DNA of 64,000 nucleotides from Enhydrobacter aerosaccus (GCF_900167455.1 NZ_FUWJ01000017.1:38056-102055), one strand, 5' to 3'. Shown: positions 34,303 to 43,857, counted from the first letter of the stretch. Notes: generated by a model from the sequence alone, not told the origin. Numbers and translations: made by a program.

Positions 34303-35884
34303 CATCGATTGCGACGTCGTTGTCGTCGGGTCGGGGGCAGCCGGCCTGTCGGCGGCGCTGGCTGCCTCGGTCGGCGGTGCCAAGGTCGTCGTCCTGGAGA
34401 AATCGCATTATCTCGGCGGCACCACGGCCATGTCGGCTGCCGGCACCTGGGTGCCGGCGAACCATCACATGCTGGCGGCTGGCATTGCCGATTCGCCGGA
34501 AGAGACGCTGACCTATATCCGCGCCGTCGCGCCGCCGGGCTGGCGGGAAACCGAGGACGAGTTGTGGCGGGCGCTGGCGGAGAATTCCGCACCCATGCTG
34601 CGCTTCGTCGAGGATCACACGCCGCTCGTCTTCGAGCTGGTGAACCATCCGGATTTTTATGTCGAGGCGCCGGGCGGCAAGCTGTTCGGGCGCATGGTGT
34701 CGCCGACGCTGATCAGCCGCTATCGGCTCGGCCGTTGGTGGAACCGCGTGCGCAAGTCGGTGAAGCCGCAGTTCTTCACTTACAAGGAGATGGTCAACGG
34801 GGTGCTGAAGGATCCCGTGCGCGCCGTCTTGAGGCTCGGTCCGTCCCTCGTCTGGCGTGTGATCGCCGGCCAGGTGGGACTAGGGAATGGCCTGATCGTC
34901 GGGCTCACCCGTGGCTGTCTCGATCATGGCTGCCGCATCCTGATGGACGCCGACGTCAAACGTCTGACCGGCGACGGCCAGGCGATCAGCGGTGTCGAGG
35001 CCGTGATCGATGGCAAGCAAGTCACGATCCGCGCCGCCAAGGGCGTGGTGCTGGCCACCGGCGGCTTCGACTGGGCGCCCGACTATATGCCGAAGCACTT
35101 TCCCGGCATCGAGATCATCGGCGCACCTCGCACCAATACCGGCGACGGCCAGCGGATGGCCGCCGAGGTCGGCGCCGCGCTCGCCCACATGGATCAGTCC
35201 AATATCGCGCCTGCCACCTTTACGACCTACGAAGGCCAGCGTCATGCGCAGCCGCTCTATGAGAGCTACGCTCCGCACTGCATCCTCGTGAACCGCGAGG
35301 GCAAGCGCTTCACGAGCGAAGGCAGTCCATCCCTGGGGGCAGCCATCGACGAGCGCGGGCCGGACGGGCGGTCGAGGCACATCCCCGCCTGGCGCATCTT
35401 CGATTCGCGCTACGTCAATCGGCTCTCGGCCCTGTACGCGTCCAAGGACCCGGACTTCGTCCGCACCGCCGACACGATCGAGGGACTGGCAGCCAAGATC
35501 GGTCTCGATCCGGCAACGCTGCGCGCCACCGTCGATCGCTTCAACGGCTGGTCGAAGGAGGGCGTCGACCGCGACTTCCATCGCGGCGAGACGGCCTGGG
35601 AGCGTCATTACACAAAGGACCAGGCGCTCGCGACCGTCGAGAAGCCGCCGTTGCATGCGGCGCCTTTCCTTTATGCCAGTCTCGGCACAAAGGGCGGACC
35701 GCGGACCAACCATCGCTGCGAGGTGTTGCGTCCGGACGGTAGCGTGATCGGCGGGCTCTATTGCGCCGGTATCGCGATGGCGAGTCCTATCGGCACCAAG
35801 GCAGTGGGGGCAGGGACGACGATCGGACCCTGCCTGACCTTTGGCTATATCGCCGGCCGAGCCATCGCGCGGCGCAACGTCTAG
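34295..35884 (+). CDS. FAD-dependent dehydrogenase (KstD/fumarate-reductase flavoprotein type)
   Basis: A 529-residue flavoenzyme. The N-terminal dinucleotide fold is VVVVGSGAAGLSAALAAS, followed by EKSHYLGGTTAMSAAGTWVP, and the C-terminal FAD segment is GLYCAGIAMASPIGTKAVG with GPCLTFGYIAGRAIA. This layout matches 3-ketosteroid delta-1-dehydrogenases and related FAD_binding_2 oxidoreductases. It overlaps the LivM gene, so it is probably expressed with the importer and may dehydrogenate the imported compound. No signal peptide. Confidence 0.82.
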   Translation: MADIDCDVVVVGSGAAGLSAALAASVGGAKVVVLEKSHYLGGTTAMSAAGTWVPANHHMLAAGIADSPEETLTYIRAVAPPGWRETEDELWRALAENSAPMLRFVEDHTPLVFELVNHPDFYVEAPGGKLFGRMVSPTLISRYRLGRWWNRVRKSVKPQFFTYKEMVNGVLKDPVRAVLRLGPSLVWRVIAGQVGLGNGLIVGLTRGCLDHGCRILMDADVKRLTGDGQAISGVEAVIDGKQVTIRAAKGVVLATGGFDWAPDYMPKHFPGIEIIGAPRTNTGDGQRMAAEVGAALAHMDQSNIAPATFTTYEGQRHAQPLYESYAPHCILVNREGKRFTSEGSPSLGAAIDERGPDGRSRHIPAWRIFDSRYVNRLSALYASKDPDFVRTADTIEGLAAKIGLDPATLRATVDRFNGWSKEGVDRDFHRGETAWERHYTKDQALATVEKPPLHAAPFLYASLGTKGGPRTNHRCEVLRPDGSVIGGLYCAGIAMASPIGTKAVGAGTTIGPCLTFGYIAGRAIARRNV

Positions 35885-35917
35885 GACGCCTGTTCGAGGT
35901 CATGCTAGCGTCGCCGC

Positions 35918-37384
35918 ATGTTGCGTCGCTGCTTGATCACAACTGCCCTGCTTGTCGCCGCGACTTGCGCGCCCAACGTGCAGGCCCAGCCGGTTATGCC
36001 CGATTGCACCGCCGATATCGAGCTCACCGGCGATGGCCTGAAAGTCGGCGTTGTGTTCCGATGCCAGTCGGCCGGCCCGCTGACTTTCAACGCCGCGAAC
36101 GACAAGATGGCGGAACGCGTGACGGACGTCATCGACGGCACCGGCAGAACGCTGCAGCGCGCAGCCACTTCCTGGTGGGTCGAGCCGGCGAAAGGCATCG
36201 CCGAGGTGCATTACCGCATCGATCTGATGGGCTACGCCCAGGAGATCACGACGGTCCGAACGGCCGTGGTCCGCGGCGGCGCCATTCTAGGCATGCTCGA
36301 GACCTGGTTGCTCGAACCACGCGGCCTTGGCCACGCGCCGGTGATCGATATCCGCGTCAAGGCGGCGGAAGGTCTTGCCTTCGCCTCTGGCCTGCCGAAG
36401 GTCGGTGATGCCTGGCGGTTGAAGGATTCGACCGTGCGGCTTGCCGGTTATACGGCGATGGGGCGCTTCGCCCAGCATGACATGCCGGTGCCCGCGCCGG
36501 GCTCGCTTCGGCCCGGCCAGCCGAAGGAGCAGGGTGTCCTGCGGGTAGCGCTGCTCGACGGGCTGAATGCGGAGGGGCGCGGCGACGTTCTCGGCTGGGT
36601 CCGCCGTACGGCCGAGGCGGTGGCGAATTACTGGCAAGGCTTTACGGCCCGCCAGCTCCTGCTCACGCTCGTGCCCAATGAGAATCGGTCCGGTCTGGGC
36701 ATTGCCAACAGCATCGCCGGCGGCGGTACTACCATCATGGTCGAGGTCGGCGCCGACATCGAGCTGCGACGGCTCTACGGCCAGTGGGGATTGATGCGCG
36801 AGCTCATGCGCAGCGGCATGCCGACTATCACCAATCGCGGCACGTGGCTGACGGAAGGTCTCGCGACCTATGGCCAGTCGATCGTACGAGCCCGCGCCGG
36901 TTGGAAGCGCGAGGTCGATGTGTGGAAGGAGTGGGTCGACAACATGCCGCGCGGTACCGCCGCTTTTACCGGCGGCCTCGCCAATGCCACCGGACAACAG
37001 ACCTTCTGGGGCGGCGCCCTCTTCATGTTGCTCGCCGATGTCGGCATCCGTCGCGCCACGCAGGGAGCGCGGGGACTCGAGGACTGCTTGCAGGGCGTGC
37101 TGTGGAATGGGCTCGATGAAACGCGGCGCACGACAGTCGAGGAGTTCGCCGAAGCCTGTGACCGGGCCAGCCAGACCGACGTGATGACCGGGCTGGTCCA
37201 GAATCACTACCTCAAAGGCAAGGCGGTCGATCTCGACGAGCTGTGGAAGCGGCTTGGCGTTACCCAAGCCGGCGGCAAGATCGTGTTCGACGACAAGGCG
37301 CCCGACGCTGCCTGGCGCAAGATGCTCGTGCTCGGTCCCCCCGACCGCCCGCCGCAGCGCGTGAAGCTACCGTGGCAGTCGTGA
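35918..37384 (+). CDS. Secreted M61-like pseudopeptidase
   Basis: A 488-residue exported protein with a signal peptide (LITTALLVAATCAPNVQA). The C-terminal half resembles the catalytic part of M61-like aminopeptidases: GTWLTEGLATYGQSIVRAR, QTFWGGALFMLLADVGIRRAT and VDLDELWKRLGV. But where the zinc motif HExxH should be, the sequence is RELMR (residues 294-298); both His are Arg. The downstream Glu313 in WLTEGLATY is kept. It is therefore probably a non-catalytic relative with a binding or structural role. The N-terminal half is beta-rich and not recognised. Confidence 0.7.
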   Translation: MLRRCLITTALLVAATCAPNVQAQPVMPDCTADIELTGDGLKVGVVFRCQSAGPLTFNAANDKMAERVTDVIDGTGRTLQRAATSWWVEPAKGIAEVHYRIDLMGYAQEITTVRTAVVRGGAILGMLETWLLEPRGLGHAPVIDIRVKAAEGLAFASGLPKVGDAWRLKDSTVRLAGYTAMGRFAQHDMPVPAPGSLRPGQPKEQGVLRVALLDGLNAEGRGDVLGWVRRTAEAVANYWQGFTARQLLLTLVPNENRSGLGIANSIAGGGTTIMVEVGADIELRRLYGQWGLMRELMRSGMPTITNRGTWLTEGLATYGQSIVRARAGWKREVDVWKEWVDNMPRGTAAFTGGLANATGQQTFWGGALFMLLADVGIRRATQGARGLEDCLQGVLWNGLDETRRTTVEEFAEACDRASQTDVMTGLVQNHYLKGKAVDLDELWKRLGVTQAGGKIVFDDKAPDAAWRKMLVLGPPDRPPQRVKLPWQS

Positions 37385-37394
37385 TTACTGGCCG

Positions 37395-38627
37395 TCAACG
37401 GCGTTCGAAGTCGATGCGTTCGTCGACCGGCAGGCCGAACAGATGGCGACGCAGGCAGTCGAGGGCGAGTTCGGTCGCACCGACCCGCACCCAATCTCGG
37501 CCTCCGACCATGCGCGCCTGACGTGACACGGTTCCCGATGCATCGGCGATACCGATGGCGATCGTGGCGCCGAAATCGGGCCGGTCGGGGCCATCATCCA
37601 GTTGCACCAGGACCGCCAGCGCCTGGCTGGCCCTGCTCTCCCGTCGCAGAGCAGCCGCGGCTTCGATTGCGGCCTGGGCTGATGCGCCTTCTGTCGGCAG
37701 AGTGCGGGTCACCACTCCGCGCTTGAACACCGTCTCCGCTCCCGCCAGCGGCGCAAGGCGCGCGGCGATGTTGCCGCCGGTGAAGGTCTCGGCCACGGCC
37801 AGCGTCTGGCCCAGGGCGAGCAGCTTGTGCATCACCTCGCCTTCCAGCGTCTGCTCGTCCTCCGCGACGACGAAATTCCCGAGCCTTCGGCGCACCTCGG
37901 CTTCCACCGGTGCGAGCCTGGCGACGAGGTCCGCTTCATCGGCTCCGCGCACGGCCAACTTGGTTTCCAGTTGCGGAAAATGGGCCTGGAAGCCGAGCTT
38001 GATCTCGCCGTCGATCGCGAGGCCGGGGATGCCAGCCAGCATTTCGTCGGCGCGGCTTTCGCCGATTCCGAAGCTGTGAAAGCGCTTGAGGCGCGAAACA
38101 CCCGTGATGCCGCCCAGTGCTAGCAGGCGCGGGATCACTTGCTCGTCCAGCATGCGGCGCATCTCGCGTGGTACGCCCGGCGTGAAGAGAAAGCGTGCCT
38201 TGCCGATCGTGACGGCAAAACCGCAGGCCGTGCCGATCGGATTGTCGATGAATTCCGCCCCTTCGGGCAGCATGGCCTGTTTCTTGTTGTTGGCCGGCAT
38301 GACGCGTCCACGCCGGGCGTAGGACTCGGTCATGCGCTGCAGCCAGTACTCGCTTAGCACCAGCGGAACGCCGCAAGCCTCCGCGGCCACCTCCTGCGAG
38401 AGATCGTCGACCGTCGGGCCCAGGCCGCCATTGACGATCACCGCATCGGCACGTCCACCCGCAAGGCGAAAGGCGGCCAGCAGGCTGTCCCGATCGTCGC
38501 CCACAACCGTACCCCAGACCACGTCGAGGCCAACTTCCCCCAGACGCCGGGCGATGTGACTGTAATTGGTGTTGATGGTCTTGCCGGTGAGGATTTCGTC
38601 GCCCGTACACAGGATCTCGACGCGCAT
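37395..38627 (-). CDS. CinA-like protein, YfaY type
   Basis: A 410-residue full-length CinA-family protein. The N-terminal domain has CTGDEILTGKTINTNYSHIARRL and VNGGLGPTVDDLS. RRGRVMPANNKKQAMLPEGAEFIDNPIGTACGFAV is nearly the pattern of E. coli YfaY. The C-terminal amidase domain is degenerate: the usual ESxTGG is ETFTGG, and the Tyr/Lys segment after it is VVTRTLPTEG. Nicotinamide-nucleotide deamidation is therefore unlikely, while the pyrophosphatase-like domain may be active. It is convergent with the M61-like gene. Confidence 0.85.
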   Translation of the reverse strand: MRVEILCTGDEILTGKTINTNYSHIARRLGEVGLDVVWGTVVGDDRDSLLAAFRLAGGRADAVIVNGGLGPTVDDLSQEVAAEACGVPLVLSEYWLQRMTESYARRGRVMPANNKKQAMLPEGAEFIDNPIGTACGFAVTIGKARFLFTPGVPREMRRMLDEQVIPRLLALGGITGVSRLKRFHSFGIGESRADEMLAGIPGLAIDGEIKLGFQAHFPQLETKLAVRGADEADLVARLAPVEAEVRRRLGNFVVAEDEQTLEGEVMHKLLALGQTLAVAETFTGGNIAARLAPLAGAETVFKRGVVTRTLPTEGASAQAAIEAAAALRRESRASQALAVLVQLDDGPDRPDFGATIAIGIADASGTVSRQARMVGGRDWVRVGATELALDCLRRHLFGLPVDERIDFERR

Positions 38628-38769
38628 GGATTCACGGTGCCTTTCTTGTGAAATGCCAGTATGTCATGGCGAACCGCCCCTGCCAGCAGGACAAGCTGGC
38701 CGCATTTCTGCTCGGTTTCGAGCTATAGTGCCGAGCGAGGCGCGTAAAGGATAAGCGTTGGAGGACGGT

Positions 38770-39603
38770 ATGGCGGCGGCACGACATCTGCGATTGGTCG
38801 GGGCGCCCTCGCTTTCACTCGATAGCGACGAGCTGGCGCGGGACTACGAACGGATCAGCGCCACACGCCAATTCCAGGCGGGGCAGAAACTTGCTGCCGA
38901 TCTCGCCATCCAGCCGGGCGAGCGTGTGCTCGATCTCGGCTGTGGGACCGGGCTGCTGGCCGAACATGTGGCCGACTTGGTGGGCCCCACGGGCGAAGTC
39001 GTTGGCATCGATCCTCTGCCTCTGCGCATCGAGCTGGCGCACAGCAAGCGACGCGACAATCTCCGCTTCGAAGTCGGCGACGCCTACGACCTCGACGACC
39101 TCGCCAATGGCACGTTCGACGTCGTGATTATGAACGCGGTGTTCCACTGGCTGCCGGAGAAGACCAAGCCGCTGCTCGAATGCGCCCGGCTGCTGCGTCC
39201 GGGCGGCCGGATCGGCATCAGTACCATGCTGAAGGGGCATCGCACGCACGTTCATCAGATCGCCAGCAAGGTGCTGGCCGAGCCGCCCTTCAACCAGTTC
39301 CCGCGGCCCCGGGCCCAGCTCGCGTTCCCGGTCGACGCCGAAGAGATGAGGGCCTTCTTCGGCATGACGGGTTTTGTGCCGTCGCGGATCGAGGTGCTTG
39401 AGACTACCCGGACCTGGCCGTCGGCCGAGGCGGTGATCCGCTATTCCGAGGCCAGCACCTTCGGCAACTTTCTCGGTCATTTGCCGCCTGAGCTGAAGAA
39501 CCGGGCACACATCGCCATCCGTCAGCGCGTGCAATGCCTGATGACGGCGGATGGGATCGTCGACCATGGTCGTCGGCTCGTTGCCATGGCCCATCGGCAC
39601 TGA
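38770..39603 (+). CDS. Class I SAM-dependent methyltransferase
   Basis: A 277-residue methyltransferase. Motif I is VLDLGCGTGLLAEHVADLVG, followed by the acidic loop VVGIDPLPLRI and the motif IV region FDVVIMNAVFHWLPEK. The C-terminal third (from about residue 170) is not recognised and may form the substrate lid. ATG 38770 has GGAGG at 38760-38764. Resembles ArsM/UbiE-like enzymes, but no Cys pairs for arsenite binding are seen. Substrate unknown. Confidence 0.85.
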   Translation: MAAARHLRLVGAPSLSLDSDELARDYERISATRQFQAGQKLAADLAIQPGERVLDLGCGTGLLAEHVADLVGPTGEVVGIDPLPLRIELAHSKRRDNLRFEVGDAYDLDDLANGTFDVVIMNAVFHWLPEKTKPLLECARLLRPGGRIGISTMLKGHRTHVHQIASKVLAEPPFNQFPRPRAQLAFPVDAEEMRAFFGMTGFVPSRIEVLETTRTWPSAEAVIRYSEASTFGNFLGHLPPELKNRAHIAIRQRVQCLMTADGIVDHGRRLVAMAHRH

Positions 39604-39613
39604 CTGCAGGTGG

Positions 39614-40426
39614 CTACTTGATGCCGGCGCGCATGAAGCTCTGCACGAACTGGCGCTGGAATAGCAAAAAGGCGACCAGAAGAGGACCGGAGGTCATCAG
39701 GGTCGCGGCCGTGATGACCGACCAGTCGATCCCTTGATCTGACGAGGCAAACACCGAGAGGCCGACCGTGAGCGGCCGCGTCTCGACCGAGTTGGTGACG
39801 ATCAGCGGCCACAGGAAGTTGTTCCAGTGGTAGCTCACCTGCACCAGGCCGTAGGCGAGATAGATCGGCCGCGCCAGAGGCACGTAGACGCGCCATAGCA
39901 CGCCGAGCGTGCCGCAGCCTTCGATGCGTGCGGCTTCCTCGAGGTCCTTGGGCACCTGCAGGAAGGCCTGCCGCAGCAGGAAGATGCCGAAGGCCGAAGC
40001 GAGGTAGGGCAGTGCCACGCCGAACAGCGTATCGATGGAACCCAGCGCGCGCACCGTGCGGTAGTTCACGACGGCCAGGATCTCTGGCGAGATCATGAGC
40101 TGTATCAGTACCAGGGCGAACAGCAGGTCCCGGCCGCGAAAGGTGAAGCGTGCGAAGGCGAAGGCGGCCAGGGTGCACAGCACGCATTGCGTGCCGACGA
40201 TCATCGCCACGATCAGGATGGTGTTCAGGAAATAGCGCGCGAACGGCGCGGCGCTCCAGGCCCGTGCGAAGTTCTCCAGGGTCAGGGGCGCGGTAAGGTC
40301 GAAGTGGGTCGCGTACGCCGCGGGATGGAAAGCGGTCCAGACGGCGTAGAGCAGCGGTGCCAGCCAGAACAGGCCGAGCGCCCAAGCCGCAGCGGTCTCC
40401 AGGGCGAGAGAAGGGCGCGCCCTCAT
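39614..40426 (-). CDS. Carbohydrate-type ABC transporter permease (UgpE/MalG type)
   Basis: A 270-residue inner-membrane permease with six hydrophobic segments. The coupling EAA loop EEAARIEGCGTLGVLWRVYVPLARP is characteristic of CUT1 permeases. ATG 40426 overlaps the other permease's stop by four bases; the frame is open further upstream, but only as shadow. Works with 40423-41319, the binding protein and ATPase upstream. Confidence 0.9.
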   Translation of the reverse strand: MRARPSLALETAAAWALGLFWLAPLLYAVWTAFHPAAYATHFDLTAPLTLENFARAWSAAPFARYFLNTILIVAMIVGTQCVLCTLAAFAFARFTFRGRDLLFALVLIQLMISPEILAVVNYRTVRALGSIDTLFGVALPYLASAFGIFLLRQAFLQVPKDLEEAARIEGCGTLGVLWRVYVPLARPIYLAYGLVQVSYHWNNFLWPLIVTNSVETRPLTVGLSVFASSDQGIDWSVITAATLMTSGPLLVAFLLFQRQFVQSFMRAGIK

Positions 40427-41319
40427 TGGTAATGCACCTTGCGGCCGGCGAACAGGAATTGCGCCAGCGCCAACAGGCCGAGGAGGGCCAGCAGCACCAT
40501 GGTCAGCGCCGTGGCGGCTCCCTGGTCCCAGAATTTGAAGCCGATCTCGTAGATATGGAACAGCAGGACGTTGGTGGCATTGTCCGGCCCGCCGCCGGTC
40601 ATCATGAAAATGTGGTCGACCGTACGGAAGGCGTTGATCACGGCATTGACCAGCACGAAGAGCGTGACGGGCATCAGCAGGGGCCAGGTCACGCGGCGGA
40701 AGAAAGTGAAGCGCGAGGCGCCTTCGATCGCCGCCGCCTCGCGCAGGTCGGGCGGGATCTGCTGGAGGGCAGCGAGATAAAAGATCATGAAGAAGCCGGC
40801 TTCCTTCCACACTGCCACGACCATAACCGCGGCCAGGGCGGTGTGCTGGGAGCCCAGCCAGTTGGTGGTGTGTCCGCCGAACAGAATCGCGATCTGGTCG
40901 AGCAGGCCATAGCCCGGCGTGTAGAAGAACAGCCAGATGTTGGCGACGGCGATCATCGGCAGGACGGTGGGCGTGAAGTAGGCCATACGCAGCAGTGACC
41001 GGCCGGGCAGGCGGCTGTCGACGAACAGCGCCATGGCGAGCGCGATCGCGACAGCCGCTGGGATCGTGCCGGCGGCATAGATCAGATTGTTGATCAGCGC
41101 CTTCCAGAAGATCGGGTCGGCGACCATGTCCCGGTAGTTGTCGAGACCGACGAAGTGGGCTGGCCGATTGCGCCTGGGTGTCGAATAGAAGGAATCGATC
41201 AGCGTCGCGACGATCGGGATGTGTGCGAAGGTAGCGAGCAGCACCACCGATGGCAGGAGCAGCAGCCACGCCTCGACCGTCGTCCGACGCGGCATCAAAC
41301 GGTGCAAGCCGAACGACAT
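40423..41319 (-). CDS. Carbohydrate-type ABC transporter permease (UgpA/MalF type)
   Basis: A 298-residue inner-membrane permease with six hydrophobic segments, the EAA loop REAAAIEGASRFTFFRRVTWPLLMP, and the conserved FNAF-like segment VNAVINAFRTVDHIFMMTGGGP. Start at ATG 41319 (MSFGLHRLMPRRT). About 100 bases separate it from the binding-protein stop. Confidence 0.9.
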   Translation of the reverse strand: MSFGLHRLMPRRTTVEAWLLLLPSVVLLATFAHIPIVATLIDSFYSTPRRNRPAHFVGLDNYRDMVADPIFWKALINNLIYAAGTIPAAVAIALAMALFVDSRLPGRSLLRMAYFTPTVLPMIAVANIWLFFYTPGYGLLDQIAILFGGHTTNWLGSQHTALAAVMVVAVWKEAGFFMIFYLAALQQIPPDLREAAAIEGASRFTFFRRVTWPLLMPVTLFVLVNAVINAFRTVDHIFMMTGGGPDNATNVLLFHIYEIGFKFWDQGAATALTMVLLALLGLLALAQFLFAGRKVHYQ

Positions 41320-41417
41320 CTTGCCGGACCGCGAGCCTCCGGCCCGCCCTTCTTGAGAGGCGGACCGGTAAAAGGGAGGAACGTGTTCCAACGGTGGCGA
41401 GGCCGGCGACGCTCGGG

Positions 41418-42710
41418 CTACTGGTAGGCCTTGAGGATACGGTCGGCTTCCGCCTGCGCATCCTTCAGGGCCTGGGCTGGTGTCTTGGTCCCGAGCAGCG
41501 CCGCCTGCAGGTTGTCGTTGAAGACCTTGGTCACCCGTTGATTGTCGTGTGTCGACAGCTCGGCGACCGCGCAAGGCAGCTGGTCGCGCGCTACGGCGGC
41601 GGGCGGGAACTTGGTGACGTACTCCTTGAGCGCCGGCGTCTCGAAGGCGGCGGGCGACACGGCAATGTAGCCGGTGGCCATCGACCAGCGCGCCGCCTGT
41701 TCGGGGCTGGTCATGAACTGCACGAACTTGAGCGCCGCAGCCTGCTGTTCGGCCGTCGACTTCTTGAAGACGTAGAGATTGCCACCACCGGTCGGTGTGC
41801 CGCGCCGGACCTTGGCCGGCAGCATCGCGACGCCGAAGGGGAATTTGGCGTTGTCGCGCACGTTGGTGAGATTGCCGGTCGTGGTCCACATCATCGCCGT
41901 CCTCTTTTCGAAGAAGTCCTTCGGCGTGGTGCCCCATTCGACCAGGCCCGACGGTGCCACCTTGTCCTTGTGGCCGAGGTCCACCCAGTATTGCAGCGCC
42001 TCGACCACGGCCGGCTTGTCGAAGGCGACCTTGGTGCCGTCCTGGTTCATGAGGATGGCATCGTTCTCGGTGGTCAGGCCCTGGAACAGCCAGTAGGGAA
42101 AGGCGCCACCCGAAGGGATCTCGATGCCCCATTGCGTCACGTTGCCAGACGCATCGCGCTTGGTGAGCTTCTGGGCGAAGGCGCGCATCTCCTCCCAGCT
42201 CTGCGGCGGCTTCTCGGGATCGAGGCCGGCCTCCTTGAAGGCCTCCTTGTTCCAGTACAGCACCACGGTCGAGCGCTGGAACGGGATGCCCCAGGTCTTA
42301 CCGTTGGCCTGGCTGTTCTGCATGAAACCTGGGTAGAAGCTCGCGAACCACTTCTTGCCCTCGTCGCCCTTGACCAGTTCGTCATAGGGAATGACGGCAT
42401 CCTCATCGATCAGCGTGAACATGTCGGTCGATAGGAGCACGGCGACCTGCGGGGAGTCGCCGCCCTTCAGCGCGGTCAGGATCTTGGCGATCGTGTCCTG
42501 GTATGAACCGGCATAAACGGACTTGATCTTGATGCCGGGATTGGCCTTCTCGAAATCGGCGACCATGGCATCGACGATCTTGGTGACGGGGCCGCCGACA
42601 GCGATCGGATAGAAAAAGCTGAGCTGGGTCTCGGCCAGCGCCGGGCCCGCCGCGAGGGCGGCGCTGCCGGCGAGCGCTGAGGCGAGAAGAAGACGGCGGC
42701 TGATGGTCAT
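41418..42710 (-). CDS. ABC substrate-binding protein, UgpB type
   Basis: A 430-residue periplasmic binding protein. Residues 1-26 are a signal peptide with a twin-arginine-like start (ISRRLLLASALAGSAALAAGPALA). The mature part, LSFFYPIAVGGPVTKIVDAMVADFEKANPGIKIK, and GKTWGIPFQRSTVVLYWNKEAFKEAGLDP, closely follow glycerol-3-phosphate and related sugar-phosphate binders (UgpB). Glycerol-3-phosphate or a diester is thus a reasonable guess for the ligand. Overlaps the ATPase stop by four bases. Confidence 0.88.
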   Translation of the reverse strand: MTISRRLLLASALAGSAALAAGPALAETQLSFFYPIAVGGPVTKIVDAMVADFEKANPGIKIKSVYAGSYQDTIAKILTALKGGDSPQVAVLLSTDMFTLIDEDAVIPYDELVKGDEGKKWFASFYPGFMQNSQANGKTWGIPFQRSTVVLYWNKEAFKEAGLDPEKPPQSWEEMRAFAQKLTKRDASGNVTQWGIEIPSGGAFPYWLFQGLTTENDAILMNQDGTKVAFDKPAVVEALQYWVDLGHKDKVAPSGLVEWGTTPKDFFEKRTAMMWTTTGNLTNVRDNAKFPFGVAMLPAKVRRGTPTGGGNLYVFKKSTAEQQAAALKFVQFMTSPEQAARWSMATGYIAVSPAAFETPALKEYVTKFPPAAVARDQLPCAVAELSTHDNQRVTKVFNDNLQAALLGTKTPAQALKDAQAEADRILKAYQ

Positions 42711-43744
42711 GCAGGACTCCTGTCGGTGGAAGGCGGAAAGGCGGAGAGACGGCGGCCCGAAGCGCGATCGAAGCGATGCTCGTGCGCGGGATCCCAGGCG
42801 AGGGCGGCGCGTTCGCCGATGCGGGCCGATGCGCGACCCGGGACGCGCACGAGGATGGCGTCGCCATCGTCGCTGCGCCGCAGGCCGACGATCGTGTCGG
42901 CACCGAGATATTCGATGCTCGTGACCTCGGCATCGGCACCGTTGCCGGTCGGCGGCGCGAGCCGCATGTCCTCGGCGCGGACGCCCGTGACCACGGATGG
43001 CTCCGGACCGGCCGCGGCGATCAGGTTCATGGGCGGCGCGCCGACGAAGCGGGCGGCGAACACGGTCGCCGGCGCCTGGTAGAGATCGACGGGAGAGCCG
43101 GCCTGCTCGATGGCCCCGTCCTTCATCAGGATCACCTGGTCGGCCATGGTCATGGCCTCGACCTGGTCATGGGTGACGTAGATCATCGTCATGCCGAGCC
43201 GCTGCTGCAGGGCGCGGATCTCGACCCGCATCTCCTGGCGCAGCTTGGCGTCCAGATTGGAAAGCGGCTCGTCCATTAGGCAGACCGGCTGCTCGGAGAC
43301 GATGGCGCGGGCCAGCGCCACACGCTGGCGCTGACCGCCCGACAACTGTCCCGGCTTCCGGGTCAGATACTCCGACAGTCCCACGAGCGCCGCGACCTTG
43401 CCGAGGCGGGCATCGCGCTCCGCCCGCGCCACCCCGCGCACCTCGAGGCCGAATACGATGTTCTGCGCCACCGTGAGATGCGGGAACAGCGCATAGGACT
43501 GGAACACCATGGCGATGCGCCGGTCCTTCGATGGCAGGTGCGTGATGTCGCGGCCGTCGATGACGATGCGGCCGGCGGTCGGCTCCTCGAGGCCGGCAAT
43601 GAGGCGCAGCGTCGTCGATTTACCGCAGCCGGACGGGCCCAGCAGCACGCACAACGCGCCGCGCTCCACCGAGAACGACACGTCGTTCACGGCGGCGCGG
43701 CCGCCGAAGTCCTTGACGAGGTGCTCCACCTCTATGCGCGACAC
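42707..43744 (-). CDS. ABC transporter ATP-binding protein (UgpC/MalK type)
   Basis: A 345-residue ATPase heading the Ugp-like operon. Walker A GPSGCGKST, signature LSGGQRQRVALARAIV, Walker B PVCLMDEPLSNLDAKLR, H-loop YVTHDQVEAMTMAD, and then a C-terminal OB-like regulatory domain (VVTGVRAEDMRLAPP). Gene order ATPase, binding protein, permease A, permease E on one strand makes a complete importer. Confidence 0.92.
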   Translation of the reverse strand: MSRIEVEHLVKDFGGRAAVNDVSFSVERGALCVLLGPSGCGKSTTLRLIAGLEEPTAGRIVIDGRDITHLPSKDRRIAMVFQSYALFPHLTVAQNIVFGLEVRGVARAERDARLGKVAALVGLSEYLTRKPGQLSGGQRQRVALARAIVSEQPVCLMDEPLSNLDAKLRQEMRVEIRALQQRLGMTMIYVTHDQVEAMTMADQVILMKDGAIEQAGSPVDLYQAPATVFAARFVGAPPMNLIAAAGPEPSVVTGVRAEDMRLAPPTGNGADAEVTSIEYLGADTIVGLRRSDDGDAILVRVPGRASARIGERAALAWDPAHEHRFDRASGRRLSAFPPSTDRSPA

Positions 43745-43857
43745 GCTCCCCGCTTCCCTTCCTGCCGGCTTGCAGAACCCGGGCGGGGGATACGTGGATG
43801 CGATGACAGTTCAATGACAGCGAGGCGTATAAGCGGCCAGCCGTTATCGGGTACCGC

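Noticed and set aside
37395..38627. Reading the CinA-like gene as a recent pseudogene
   Set aside because: The frame is intact over the whole length and the altered amidase motif matches the known YfaY branch, so it is a family feature and not decay.
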